64,000 bases of DNA from [Clostridium] polysaccharolyticum (GTDB lineage: Bacteria; Bacillota; Clostridia; Lachnospirales; Lachnospiraceae). Numbering within the stretch: position 1 is the first letter of the stretch; every line of letters starts with the position of its first letter. Under the pieces are notes generated by a model, which saw nothing but the letters and a program-made list of their open reading frames with translations, was not told the DNA's origin and searched no databases. Location: positions 124,001-188,000 of the forward strand of contig NZ_FOHN01000002.1 in assembly GCF_900111595.1 (NCBI RefSeq). The letters are read 5' to 3'. This document shows positions 53,013 to 62,053 of the stretch, piece after piece. Made by a program: the position numbers and the translations under genes.

Positions 53013-53028
53013 ATTTGTGTTCTTTTGA

Positions 53029-53057
53029 TTGTATCTTTCCCATAAATGTGTTAAGAT
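53029..53057 (+). promoter_or_regulatory. lysR-azlCD promoter
   Basis: TTGTAT (53029-53034), 17-bp spacer, TAAGAT (53052-53057). Confidence 0.6.
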
Positions 53058-53094
53058 GTTTCCATAAGTCAACCTTATAAATGGAGATGAATAT

Positions 53095-53988
53095 ATGGAT
53101 ATAAATTATGAATTATACAAAGTATTCTATTTTGTAGCCCGAACACTTAGTTTTTCCGAGGCTTCCAAGGAATTATACATATCCCAGTCAGCAGTAAGCC
53201 AATCCATTAAGACACTGGAAAAACGACTTGATCAAACCTTATTTGTCCGTAGTACAAAGAAAGTAAAACTCACAAAAGAAGGGGAACTCCTCTTTAAACA
53301 CATTGAACCTGCCATAAACTTAATTAGCCGTGGTGAAAATCAGATTATTGAAGGTCATACTTTAAATGGCGGCCAATTGCGTATCGGTGCTAGTGATACC
53401 ATTTGCCGTTACTACTTAGTTCCTTTTTTTAAATCTTTTCATAACCGCTATCCTAACGTCCACATTAAAATCATCAATGAAACTTCTTTGAACTGTGTAG
53501 ATTTATTAGAAACCAACCAAGTTGATTTAATCATTGCGAATACTCCAAACTCCAAGTTGAACTCCTTAGAAAATGTAAAAACCATTCACGAATTTCAAGA
53601 TGTATTCCTTGTGAATACAAACTACTTTACCGACATCAGTCTAAACATGAACTTAACGAAACTGCAAAGCTATCCAATTCTGATGCTAGGCAAAAACTCA
53701 ACTACAAGCCAGTTTTTACACTCTATTTTCTTACAGAACCAGCTTGATCTGATACCTGCTATTGAATTAAGCAGCAATGACTTATTAATTGATTTAGCAA
53801 AGATTGGACTTGGTATCGCTTTTGTACCTGATTTTTGCATAAAACCTGATACGAACGATTTAAAAGTAATCCAAATCAAAGAACGGCTGCCAAAACGGAA
53901 AATAGTCGCAGCCTACTCCAGCCAGCTTCCACTGTCTGCTGCTGCATCCTATTTCTTAGAATCTTTATCTTTCAAAGACAGAATATAA
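53095..53988 (+). CDS. LysR-family transcriptional regulator
   Basis: 297 residues. N-terminal winged helix-turn-helix (1-65) with the usual VARTLSFSEASKELYISQSA and SQSIKTLEKRL stretches, then a ligand-binding domain with RIGASDTICRYYLVP. Start ATG 53095 behind GGAGATGAATAT. It is divergent from the AstE-like pair with a perfect dyad in between, and followed after 32 bp by azlCD. Ligand unknown; the azl and AstE neighbours suggest an amino acid or acyl amino acid. Confidence 0.9.
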   Translation: MDINYELYKVFYFVARTLSFSEASKELYISQSAVSQSIKTLEKRLDQTLFVRSTKKVKLTKEGELLFKHIEPAINLISRGENQIIEGHTLNGGQLRIGASDTICRYYLVPFFKSFHNRYPNVHIKIINETSLNCVDLLETNQVDLIIANTPNSKLNSLENVKTIHEFQDVFLVNTNYFTDISLNMNLTKLQSYPILMLGKNSTTSQFLHSIFLQNQLDLIPAIELSSNDLLIDLAKIGLGIAFVPDFCIKPDTNDLKVIQIKERLPKRKIVAAYSSQLPLSAAASYFLESLSFKDRI

Positions 53989-54020
53989 TTGACAAGAAAA
54001 GAAGAAAGGGGTATTTAGCT

Positions 54021-54728
54021 ATGACTGAAGACTTTAAGCATGGTGTAAAACGTGGAATTCCTATTTGTCTAGGATATCTTTCCGTTTCATTCACTTTTGG
54101 TTTACTTACAGTAAACGGCGGCTTCCCAATCTGGATTGCCGTCTTAATCTCGATTTCAAACTTGACTGGTGCCGGTCAGTTTGCTGCCATGAATCTCATG
54201 ATTTACGGCACTACATATGCGGAAATTGCATTAACCACACTTTTTATTAATCTTAGGTACACGTTAATGTCGATTTCCCTCTCCCAGAAGCTGAAATCAG
54301 AGATTCCTACTAGAAAACGTCTGCTTATTGGTTATGGAATTACAGACGAAGTTTTTGGAGTTGCCTCTTTGGAATCTGGTTCTCTATCCTTTCCTTTCAT
54401 GATGGGATTAATCCTGATTTCCCTTGCAGGCTGGCTTAGCGGAACAGTTCTGGGTGCACTTATCTGTTCTGCAATGCCTGAGTATTTAAGCAGTTCCATG
54501 GGAATTGCCATCTACGGCATGTTTATTGCCATTGTAATTCCACCACTTAAAAAATCCAGACCTATATTATATATAGTTCTGTTCTCAATTATTTTAAATA
54601 TGATTATGTACTACATTCCTGCATTCCATAAGATTTCTACTGGTTTCCGTGTTATCATCACTTCTCTGATAGCTTCTGGAATCGGTGCTTATTTATACCC
54701 AGCAAAGGAGGAAGAAGAAAATGCTTAG
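54021..54728 (+). CDS. azlC: AzlC-like branched-chain amino acid exporter, large subunit
   Basis: The large membrane subunit of an AzlCD-type exporter, which in Bacillus exports branched-chain amino acids or their analogues. 235 residues, about seven hydrophobic segments; family landmarks are YLSVSFTFGLL, SISNLTGAGQFAAMNLM and YGITDEVFGV. Start ATG 54021 with AAAGGGG nine bases upstream. It overlaps azlD by eight bases. Substrate inferred from the family. Confidence 0.92.
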   Translation: MTEDFKHGVKRGIPICLGYLSVSFTFGLLTVNGGFPIWIAVLISISNLTGAGQFAAMNLMIYGTTYAEIALTTLFINLRYTLMSISLSQKLKSEIPTRKRLLIGYGITDEVFGVASLESGSLSFPFMMGLILISLAGWLSGTVLGALICSAMPEYLSSSMGIAIYGMFIAIVIPPLKKSRPILYIVLFSIILNMIMYYIPAFHKISTGFRVIITSLIASGIGAYLYPAKEEEENA

Positions 54729-55023
54729 AACTTTAATTATGATCGCCATTATGGCCGCCATAACCTATGCACTTCGTGTACTTCCTATTACCTTGATCCG
54801 TAAGAAAGTAAAATCGCCTTATTTAAATGCATTTTTAAATTATGTGCCTTTTGCAATCCTTGGTGCCCTGACAATACCAGATGTTTTTTATTCCACAAAA
54901 GACACGGCATCCGCTATTTTAGGCACTATTGTTGCTCTCATTTTTGCTTATTTTGGACGAGGGCTGCTTACTGTTACCATCGCTGCTATTGTAACAGTCT
55001 TACTGTATGGTTTTCTTTTTTAA
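54721..55023 (+). CDS. azlD: AzlD-like small membrane subunit
   Basis: 100 residues, four hydrophobic segments, AzlD family (MAAITYALRVLPITLIRKK, then NYVPFAILGALTIPDV). The ATG at 54721 lies inside the end of azlC and follows AAAGGAGGAAG; the ORF start further upstream (54685) lies inside azlC without a site. Works with AzlC. Confidence 0.92.
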   Translation: MLRTLIMIAIMAAITYALRVLPITLIRKKVKSPYLNAFLNYVPFAILGALTIPDVFYSTKDTASAILGTIVALIFAYFGRGLLTVTIAAIVTVLLYGFLF

Positions 55024-55043
55024 GCATTTATCAGAATTTAGAC

Positions 55044-55072
55044 TTGACTTTTGCGATAAAATTAGCTATTCT
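55044..55072 (+). promoter_or_regulatory. tRNA-Leu promoter
   Basis: TTGACT (55044-55049), 17-bp spacer, TATTCT (55067-55072), 38 bp before the tRNA. Confidence 0.6.
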
Positions 55073-55109
55073 TATATGTGTTGAAACGATTTATTCGTTT
55101 TTTCATTCT

Positions 55110-55193
55110 GCAGTTGTGGCGGAATTGGCATACGCGCATGATTCAGGTTCATGTCCACGTACGTGGGTGTGGGTTCAAGTCCCATCAACTGCA
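55110..55193 (+). tRNA. tRNA-Leu (anticodon CAG)
   Basis: 84 nt with acceptor GCAGTTG/CAACTGC, anticodon stem CATGA/TCATG with loop TTCAGGT (anticodon CAG at 55144-55146), a long variable arm (class II) and the T-arm GTGGG-TTCAAGT-CCCAT. CCA is not encoded (TGT follows). Reads CUG leucine codons. Confidence 0.93.
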
Positions 55194-55201
55194 TGTTTTA
55201 A

Positions 55202-55248
55202 AAGTCTTAGTTTTACTAGATAGCTAGTGGGGTTAGGGCTTTTTTTCC
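55202..55248 (+). terminator. tRNA terminator with many G-U pairs
   Basis: AAGTCTTAG-TTTTACTAG pairs end to end (18 bp with several wobble pairs) with CTAGTGGGG-TTAGGGCTT around a four-base loop, followed by a T-run. Confidence 0.8.
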
Positions 55249-55259
55249 TGTTAAGAAAC

Positions 55260-55297
55260 AAAAGAGCCTGGTTACCAAAATGCAGCCTGGTTCTTTT
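55260..55297. terminator. Terminator of the GGDEF-EAL gene
   Basis: AAAAGAGCC pairs with GGTTCTTTT (one wobble). It lies next to the end of the convergent GGDEF-EAL gene. Confidence 0.65.
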
Positions 55298-55298
55298 A

Positions 55299-58070
55299 TT
55301 ATGATTCCAAAACTTCCTCATAGGATTTTAACAGAAGTTCAAATTCTTTTACTGGCAATGGCTTAGCATATAAATATCCTTGTGCCATATCACACTCTAC
55401 GGTCTTAAGAAAATCAGACTGCATCTGTGTTTCTACCCCTTCCGAAAGCACTTTCATATTGAGCTGTTTCGCCATTCTTATAATACTTGAAACAATAATC
55501 CGTTCTTCCTCTTTCATTTCTCCTGCACGGAAAAACTCTTTGTCCAGTTTTAACACATCTGTCCTCATATCCTTCAACAGGTTCAGTGAGGAATATCCAG
55601 CACCGAAATCATCAATGGAAACACAAAATCCCATTTTTCTCAGTTCTTTCATAACTGTGATAGCGGTTACTGTGTTATTGAGGAAAATGCTTTCTGTAAG
55701 TTCAAACTCAATCATCCATGGTTCTACCTGATAGGTACGTATCAGTTGTAATACTTTATCTAAAAAATCATCGTGATACAAATGTACTCTTGATACATTT
55801 ACCGAAATCGGAACAATCTTAGCCCCGCTCTTTTTCCATTTCTGCAGAAGCTTACACACCTGCTCATAAATGTAAAAATCCAGTTTTACAATAAATCCAT
55901 TTTTCTCAAACAGTGGAACAAAATCATTTGGCGGCAACATAGTTCCATCCCTTCTCATCCAGCGGACTAGTGCCTCTGCACCACTGATTTTTCCTGTTAC
56001 TAACTTAATTTTAGGCTGCAAATACACTTGAAACTCTTCATTGTCCAGTGCACTATGCATATTGCTGATAATCTGCTGCTCTTTCTTTATCTCACGTTCC
56101 ATATTGTCATCAAAAAACGCACAGCTGTCCACGCTTGAATTTTTCACTAACTTACGGGCAATGTTAGCATTATCAATAGCCGCCATAAAATCTTTCTCTT
56201 TATCCTTTAACATATAAATGCCTGCTGAAATACCAATATTCAACGCAACATTCTTGCGGTTCTGCTGTTCACTAAAGGATTCCACAATACTCATTACGCG
56301 AAGTTTTAGCTGCTCTGCCGTTTCATAAGGCATTAAAACAGCAAAATTATCTGCTGAGGATCTGGCACAAATCTGCTTTCCGTAAGACGTATCCCGCAAA
56401 TACTGTGCAAACTCTTTTAACAGCCTGTCTCCAGCATCATACCCTAAAGAATCATTAATATATTTAAAATTTTTTATATCCATAGACACAATTGCAAATC
56501 TAGTAGTATTGTATGCCTTAACTAAAATTTCTGCATCAGTCAGAAATTTATGAACGGTTGGCAAACCTGTCAGGGAATCAAAATTTTTTGCCATTTCCAT
56601 CTTCTCTGTAATCCTCTCTGAATTACGTAATTTTAACAGATAGAACGAAATAATCTTTGTAATAAACATAAAAGACTCTACTTCCTGTTCCGTCCATCTT
56701 AAGCACCCACTGTTTCTCTCCATGTATACATATCCCTTTAAGTGATCCTCTTCATAAAAACCACATAAAAGCATAGTTCCACCATCTTCCACACGTACGC
56801 CCATGTCCAAATCTGTATAACAGCTTCTTCTCATGCCAGATGCCTTTGATAGCAGTTCAAAAAGCTCTTCAACGTATTTCTGTGAAGCAGTACTTTTTCC
56901 CAGTCCCTCTTTAAAATTCCATGAATAAGAAATACCTGTTTTTTTCTTTTCCTGCTCCACTACAAATACATTGCTGACCAGAAAATTTCGTCCTATCTTA
57001 TCTAAAAGCATATTAACTGCACTTCCAACATCTTTTGTATTGGATAGAAGCTCCATAGCAAAATGAACCAGTTCCATATTTGCCTCGCTTTTCTTATAGG
57101 AACCAAGCTCTTTGATATGATATTCATTATAATACAGCTGCCCCTCTGCCAGCTTCGGAAGCTTCAGGCCGTCTCTATGATATATCGTTATTTCTTCTCC
57201 GTTCTGTTTTGCCTGATATAATGCAATGTCCGCTTTGGAAAACAGTTCAATATACTGTGTCCCCTGTTTTGGGAAAAAACTGACACCAACATTGCATGAC
57301 AGCTTTTGTTCAATATTTTCACCTGCGTATGTTTCATGAACAGCCTTTAACAAAAGTTCTGCCTTTTCATAAGCTTCAGAAACAGATTCCATATTCTTTA
57401 GAAAGAGCACAAACTTATCTGTTCCAACACGCCCTATAACATCTCCCTCTGTTATCCGTTTTTTTAAGTTTACCGCAATATTATTTAATACAACATTTCC
57501 AAATAAAAATCCAAGTTTCTGGTTTAGCACATCAAAGCCAGCAATATCCAAAATCATAAAGGCATGACAGTCATCTGAATCACTTGTATGTAGAACACCA
57601 TTAATGATCTCCTTCACCGCAAACTGGTTCCAGACTCCTGTAAGCGAATCCATTCTGCTTCTTGCTGTCTGTTCTTCCCGTTCCCGTTTCTGCTGGTCAA
57701 TATTGATAATATAACCTACGAAAGCAACCGTCTCATTTTGTTCATTTCTAATGGCGGTACCTCTTGCCTGACACCAGATTGCATTCTGCACGAACCCTTT
57801 AAGGCGGAATTCAATTGGATTCTCACCTGCAAAGTGTAAAAACTCAATAACAATTGGAACATCTCTATCCACAATTATACTGGACATCTGAAAGGTACTA
57901 TGTTCAATCACCTTTCCACTTAGTTCTGGAATTACCATGTTGTTTGAAAAGGATAATCGATCTGCTTCCATATCAAATTCAAAGAAGCAGCAGCAGTTCA
58001 TCTCAATTAAAGCATTGTACTTCTCAAGTCCATACTTACTTATAACGCCTACTCCTTGTACATCTTCCAT
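55299..58070 (-). CDS. Multi-domain c-di-GMP signalling protein (two GGDEF-like, GAF-like, EAL)
   Basis: 923 residues. A PAS-like N-terminus (about 1-125), a first GGDEF-like domain (about 135-295) whose motif reads VGTDKF, a GAF-like region (about 330-480), a second GGDEF-like domain (about 490-640) reading SSADNF, and an EAL domain (about 655-915). Both GGDEF motifs are degenerate, so cyclase activity is doubtful. The EAL domain keeps AEALVRW, SVNVSRVHL, DDFGAGYSSL and QGYLYAKPLP, so it is probably a phosphodiesterase for c-di-GMP. No membrane segment. Start ATG 58070 with AAGGAG about ten bases upstream. It is the only such gene in the window. Confidence 0.88.
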   Translation of the reverse strand: MEDVQGVGVISKYGLEKYNALIEMNCCCFFEFDMEADRLSFSNNMVIPELSGKVIEHSTFQMSSIIVDRDVPIVIEFLHFAGENPIEFRLKGFVQNAIWCQARGTAIRNEQNETVAFVGYIINIDQQKREREEQTARSRMDSLTGVWNQFAVKEIINGVLHTSDSDDCHAFMILDIAGFDVLNQKLGFLFGNVVLNNIAVNLKKRITEGDVIGRVGTDKFVLFLKNMESVSEAYEKAELLLKAVHETYAGENIEQKLSCNVGVSFFPKQGTQYIELFSKADIALYQAKQNGEEITIYHRDGLKLPKLAEGQLYYNEYHIKELGSYKKSEANMELVHFAMELLSNTKDVGSAVNMLLDKIGRNFLVSNVFVVEQEKKKTGISYSWNFKEGLGKSTASQKYVEELFELLSKASGMRRSCYTDLDMGVRVEDGGTMLLCGFYEEDHLKGYVYMERNSGCLRWTEQEVESFMFITKIISFYLLKLRNSERITEKMEMAKNFDSLTGLPTVHKFLTDAEILVKAYNTTRFAIVSMDIKNFKYINDSLGYDAGDRLLKEFAQYLRDTSYGKQICARSSADNFAVLMPYETAEQLKLRVMSIVESFSEQQNRKNVALNIGISAGIYMLKDKEKDFMAAIDNANIARKLVKNSSVDSCAFFDDNMEREIKKEQQIISNMHSALDNEEFQVYLQPKIKLVTGKISGAEALVRWMRRDGTMLPPNDFVPLFEKNGFIVKLDFYIYEQVCKLLQKWKKSGAKIVPISVNVSRVHLYHDDFLDKVLQLIRTYQVEPWMIEFELTESIFLNNTVTAITVMKELRKMGFCVSIDDFGAGYSSLNLLKDMRTDVLKLDKEFFRAGEMKEEERIIVSSIIRMAKQLNMKVLSEGVETQMQSDFLKTVECDMAQGYLYAKPLPVKEFELLLKSYEEVLES

Positions 58071-58179
58071 GATAACAAAACTCCTTAATATGAATCGTTT
58101 CTTTTATTGCTTTTTGCATTCTGAATTAGTTTCATTATATCATGAATCCTGTTTCTGCACAATATCTTACAGCTGCTCC

Positions 58180-60570
58180 CTATTTTTGCACAAAAACGTT
58201 ATCTGTCAAATAGGATTTGATATTTGATACATTTGCACACCTTTCTGCTTTGCCATTGTGCATTATTAACAAAGTAGGTGCCTGCATAACACCATATTCC
58301 ATAGCCAGATCTGGATTTTCTTCTGCATCAACTGATACATATGGCAGTTCTTTCATCATAATTTCTGCAATTTGGCAATTAGGACATCTTTTGGTAGTAA
58401 ATAAATACATGCCATCTTCCAATAAATCATCTTTTACATACAACTCAACATTCTTTATATTTTGTTCAACTTTCATCCTCTTTACTTCTTCATCTGTTTT
58501 CTCTACATTTTTGTAAGTAACACGATTTGAATATTCCTGCTTTTTCCCTTCATTCCAGTTCTGAACTGGCCTATAGTAGCCAGTTATTCTGCTATAAACT
58601 TCTGCCTTTTCCCCACAATGCGGGCATACAAACTGTTCCCCCTCAAGGTAACCATGATTTTTACAGATCGAATACGTTGGCGAAATGGTATAATAAGGCA
58701 GTTTATAGTTCCTTGCAATGGTTCGGACTAATTTTGCAGCAGCCTTCCAGTCTGGTAGCTTTTCTCCCAAAAATGTGTGAAATACCGTTCCTGACGTATA
58801 AAGTGTCTGTAATTCATCCTGAATATCCAGTGCACTAAATACATCCTCTGTGTACTCTACTGGCAAATGAGAACTATTTGTGTAATAAGGACAATCCTCT
58901 TCCTTTCCCGCTGTTATAATCGCAGGCCATTGCTCTTTATCATGCTTTGCCAGACGATAGGTTGTGGATTCTGCTGGCGTTGCTTCAAGATTATACAGGT
59001 CTCCATATTCCTCCTGATAATCAGAAAGTTTTTCCCTCATAAAGTTCAAAACTTTCTTAGTAAATTCCTGTGCATTTTTATTGGACAGATCTGCTTGAAT
59101 CCACCGTGCATTTAAACAGGCTTCATTCATGCCTATCAGACCTATGGTAGAAAAATGATTATCAAAGTTGCCTAAATAACGCTTGGTATATGGATATAAC
59201 CCTTCATTCAGAAGTTTTGTAATCACTTGTCTCTTCACTTTCAGAGATCTGGCAGAAAGATCCATCATTTTCGTCAGCCGCTCAAAAAACTCTGTTTCAT
59301 CCTTTGCCAAAAATGCAATACGTGGCATATTTATCGTTACCACCCCAATCGATCCTGTACTTTCCCCTGAACCAAAGTAACCCCCTGTTTTCTTTCGAAG
59401 TTCCCGTAAATCAAGGCGAAGCCTGCAGCACATAGAACGAACATCACTAGGTTCCATATCGCTGTTTATATAATTAGAGAAATAAGGAGTTCCATACTTG
59501 GATGTCATCTCAAACAAAAGTTTATTATTCTCCGTTTCAGACCAGTCAAAATCATTGGTAATGGAATACGTAGGAATTGGATACTGAAATCCTCTTCCAT
59601 TGGCATCTCCTTCTACCATTATTTCTATAAAGGCCTTGTTTACCATATCCATTTCCTTTTTACATTCTCCGTAGGTAAAATCCACCTCTTTTCCACCAAC
59701 AATACAAGACAGGTTTTCCATATCCGCTGGTACCGTCCAGTCTAACGTAATGTTAGAAAAAGGTGCCTGTGTTCCCCATCTTGACGGAGTATTAACCCCA
59801 TAAATAAAACTTTGTATACATTGTTTCACTTCCCTGTATGATAAATGATCCTGTTTGACAAATGGTGCTAAATATGTATCGAAAGAAGAAAATGCCTGTG
59901 CACCCGCCCATTCATTCTGCATAATTCCAAGGAAATTCACCATCTGGTTACAAAGCGTACTTAAGTGAACTGCCGGGGAAGACGTAATCTTTCCAGGAAT
60001 CCCCCCAAGCCCCTCTTTTATTAACTGCTTTAAAGACCATCCAGCACAATATCCCGTCAGCATAGACAAATCATGGATATGAATATCTGCATTTCTGTGA
60101 GCATTGGCAATGGCCTCATCATATACTTCCGATAGCCAGTAATTAGCAGTAATAGAGCCTGAATTATGTAAAATCAAGCCTCCTACCGAATAAGTAACTG
60201 TTGAATTTTCTTTGACCCTCCAGTCCTCCTCCCGCACATAACTGTTCACAATTTCTTTGTAATCTAATATAGTGGATTTCATATTTCGGATTTTTTCACG
60301 ATTTTTACGATATAATATGTATGCTTTTGCTACTTCTGCATAACCCGTCTGCTCTAAAACACTTTCTACGCTGTCCTGAATATCTTCTACATGTACATAC
60401 CCATCTTTTATTTTCTTTTGAAACGAAGAAGTAACTCGAAGTGACAATAAGCTGATAATTTCTTCTGTATATTGATTATCTGTGGCTAGAAAAGCTTTCA
60501 TTATAGCATTTTCTATTTTTCCCAATTCGAACTCTGAGATTTTTCCATCCCGCTTTGTAACTTTAATCAT
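58180..60570 (-). CDS. nrdD: Anaerobic ribonucleoside triphosphate reductase with C-terminal thioredoxin-like domain
   Basis: Class III ribonucleotide reductase, which makes deoxyribonucleotides without oxygen using a glycyl radical. 796 residues. ATP-cone at 3-90 (TKRDGKISEFELGKIENAIM), the catalytic barrel, a C-terminal zinc site with CKNHGYLEG and CPHCG, and the glycyl radical motif RITGYYRP with Gly664. Residues about 701-796 are a thioredoxin-like domain with CPNC (729-732). The activating enzyme NrdG is not adjacent. The start is ATG 60570. Two NrdR-type boxes lie just upstream of the promoter. A fused redoxin suggests a redoxin-linked reductant for the enzyme; that is inferred. Confidence 0.94.
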   Translation of the reverse strand: MIKVTKRDGKISEFELGKIENAIMKAFLATDNQYTEEIISLLSLRVTSSFQKKIKDGYVHVEDIQDSVESVLEQTGYAEVAKAYILYRKNREKIRNMKSTILDYKEIVNSYVREEDWRVKENSTVTYSVGGLILHNSGSITANYWLSEVYDEAIANAHRNADIHIHDLSMLTGYCAGWSLKQLIKEGLGGIPGKITSSPAVHLSTLCNQMVNFLGIMQNEWAGAQAFSSFDTYLAPFVKQDHLSYREVKQCIQSFIYGVNTPSRWGTQAPFSNITLDWTVPADMENLSCIVGGKEVDFTYGECKKEMDMVNKAFIEIMVEGDANGRGFQYPIPTYSITNDFDWSETENNKLLFEMTSKYGTPYFSNYINSDMEPSDVRSMCCRLRLDLRELRKKTGGYFGSGESTGSIGVVTINMPRIAFLAKDETEFFERLTKMMDLSARSLKVKRQVITKLLNEGLYPYTKRYLGNFDNHFSTIGLIGMNEACLNARWIQADLSNKNAQEFTKKVLNFMREKLSDYQEEYGDLYNLEATPAESTTYRLAKHDKEQWPAIITAGKEEDCPYYTNSSHLPVEYTEDVFSALDIQDELQTLYTSGTVFHTFLGEKLPDWKAAAKLVRTIARNYKLPYYTISPTYSICKNHGYLEGEQFVCPHCGEKAEVYSRITGYYRPVQNWNEGKKQEYSNRVTYKNVEKTDEEVKRMKVEQNIKNVELYVKDDLLEDGMYLFTTKRCPNCQIAEIMMKELPYVSVDAEENPDLAMEYGVMQAPTLLIMHNGKAERCANVSNIKSYLTDNVFVQK

Positions 60571-60629
60571 GATAGAAACAAACTCCTTCCACTACTCATA
60601 CTCCTGATTTTGTATTTTTCACCTAAATT

Positions 60630-60658
60630 ATATTAGCAGATACCATCCTGTTAGTCAA
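60630..60658 (-). promoter_or_regulatory. nrdD promoter
   Basis: TTGACT (60653-60658), 17-bp spacer, TAATAT (60630-60635). Confidence 0.7.
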
Positions 60659-60661
60659 GAA

Positions 60662-60713
60662 AAAGGCCACAATATATAGTGATGTTTTTTCGCATATCAC
60701 TATATATTGTGGC
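60662..60713. promoter_or_regulatory. Two NrdR-type boxes that also form a terminator-like hairpin
   Basis: CCACAATATATAGTGA (60667-60682) and TCACTATATATTGTGG (60697-60712) each resemble the NrdR box (aCAcwATATaTwGTGt), 30 bp centre to centre, ending three bases before the nrdD -35. They form an inverted repeat of 18 bp (60666-60683 with 60696-60713), with T-rich sequence on both outer sides, so they may also terminate hflX on the minus strand. Confidence 0.65.
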
Positions 60714-60784
60714 TTTCTTTTGTGTAAATTAACAGAAGCCGACAAGCATTCGACAATCTGTGTTCTATTCAGCTGCTGCATCTT

Positions 60785-62038
60785 CTATTTCATTTTTTCT
60801 GGATCATAAATTTCATGAGGAACATAAGCACGTACAAATATTCCATTTTCCAGATACTTTTCCTCTAAAAGCTGGCCATATTTACGAATTCGCTGAATTT
60901 CCCCTGCATCATTATAAGAAAAAACTTTTTCAATATAGACTTTGCTTTCCTTTAAGATTTTCTCTATAATCTCCAGCAATTCTCCTAAGCCATCTCCCTG
61001 CTTTGCAGATATTTTTACTGTATAATCTGCTCTGACATCTTTTAGAGTAACTTCTTCCTCTAATTTATCCTGCTTATTAAAGGCGGTAACAAACATTTTA
61101 TCTTTTACTCCCAGATTGTCTAATGTTTCATATACCGTTTCCATCTGTCTAACAACAGCTCTGTTTGAAGCATCTGCCACATGCAAAATAATATCTGCAT
61201 ACTTTGCTTCCTCTAATGTGCTGCGAAATGCATTTATCAGGTGATGAGGAAGCTTTCTGATAAAACCAACGGTATCCGTTAACAGAATCTGCTGTCCACT
61301 TTCTAATTCCAGATTACGTGTAGCAGGATCTAATGTGGCAAACAGCTTATCCTCCTCTAGCACGCTGGCATCTGTCAAGGTATTAAGCAGTGTGGATTTT
61401 CCTGCGTTTGTATATCCAACAATTGAGACAATTGGTATCGGATTCTTAGTCCTCTGCTTACGGAGTGTATCACGGTTTTTCTTTACCTGATCCAGCTCTT
61501 TATTCAACTTTGCAATTCTGTCCCGAATCAGACGTCTGTCCACTTCCAGCTTTTTCTCGCCAGGTCCTCTAGTACCGATTCCACCGCCAAGTCTGGATAA
61601 AGAATGTCCCAAACCAGCCAGTCTGGAAGAACGGTACTTTAACTGTGCCATCTCAACTTGGATTTTTCCTTCTCTTGTGCTTGCTCGCTGAGCAAAAATA
61701 TCAAGAATCATAACGGTTCTGTCAATTACTTTTGTCTCAAGTTCCTCTTCAAGATTCTTTAACTGTGCAGGGGATAATTCATCATCACATACAATTCCCG
61801 TAGCTTCATATTCGTATATCATCCCCTTCAGTTCCTCGATCTTTCCTTTTCCAATGTAAGTACCAGGATGAACACTTTCTCTATTTTGGTAGATTTTAGC
61901 TACTGTAATTGCTCCAGCCGTTTTTGCTAATTCTTCCAACTCATCTAAGCATTCCTGTGTTTCTTTTTCGTCACCCGTGCAAACACTGACTAAAATCACA
62001 CGTTCTTCTTCGTCTTTTACATCATAAAACTCTGTCAT
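60785..62038 (-). CDS. hflX: GTPase HflX
   Basis: Ribosome-associated GTPase that splits or rescues stalled ribosomes under stress. 417 residues. N-terminal HflX domain, then a linker with the family stretch around YRSSRLAGLGHSLSRLGGGIG, then the G domain with GYTNAGKST (G1), LLTDTVGFIRKLP (G3) and NKQDKLE (G4). Start ATG 62038 with a weak site (GGTGAAAA). It is 15 bp after the TPR gene, hence probably the same transcript. Confidence 0.94.
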   Translation of the reverse strand: MTEFYDVKDEEERVILVSVCTGDEKETQECLDELEELAKTAGAITVAKIYQNRESVHPGTYIGKGKIEELKGMIYEYEATGIVCDDELSPAQLKNLEEELETKVIDRTVMILDIFAQRASTREGKIQVEMAQLKYRSSRLAGLGHSLSRLGGGIGTRGPGEKKLEVDRRLIRDRIAKLNKELDQVKKNRDTLRKQRTKNPIPIVSIVGYTNAGKSTLLNTLTDASVLEEDKLFATLDPATRNLELESGQQILLTDTVGFIRKLPHHLINAFRSTLEEAKYADIILHVADASNRAVVRQMETVYETLDNLGVKDKMFVTAFNKQDKLEEEVTLKDVRADYTVKISAKQGDGLGELLEIIEKILKESKVYIEKVFSYNDAGEIQRIRKYGQLLEEKYLENGIFVRAYVPHEIYDPEKMK

Positions 62039-62053
62039 TCTATTTTCACCATT

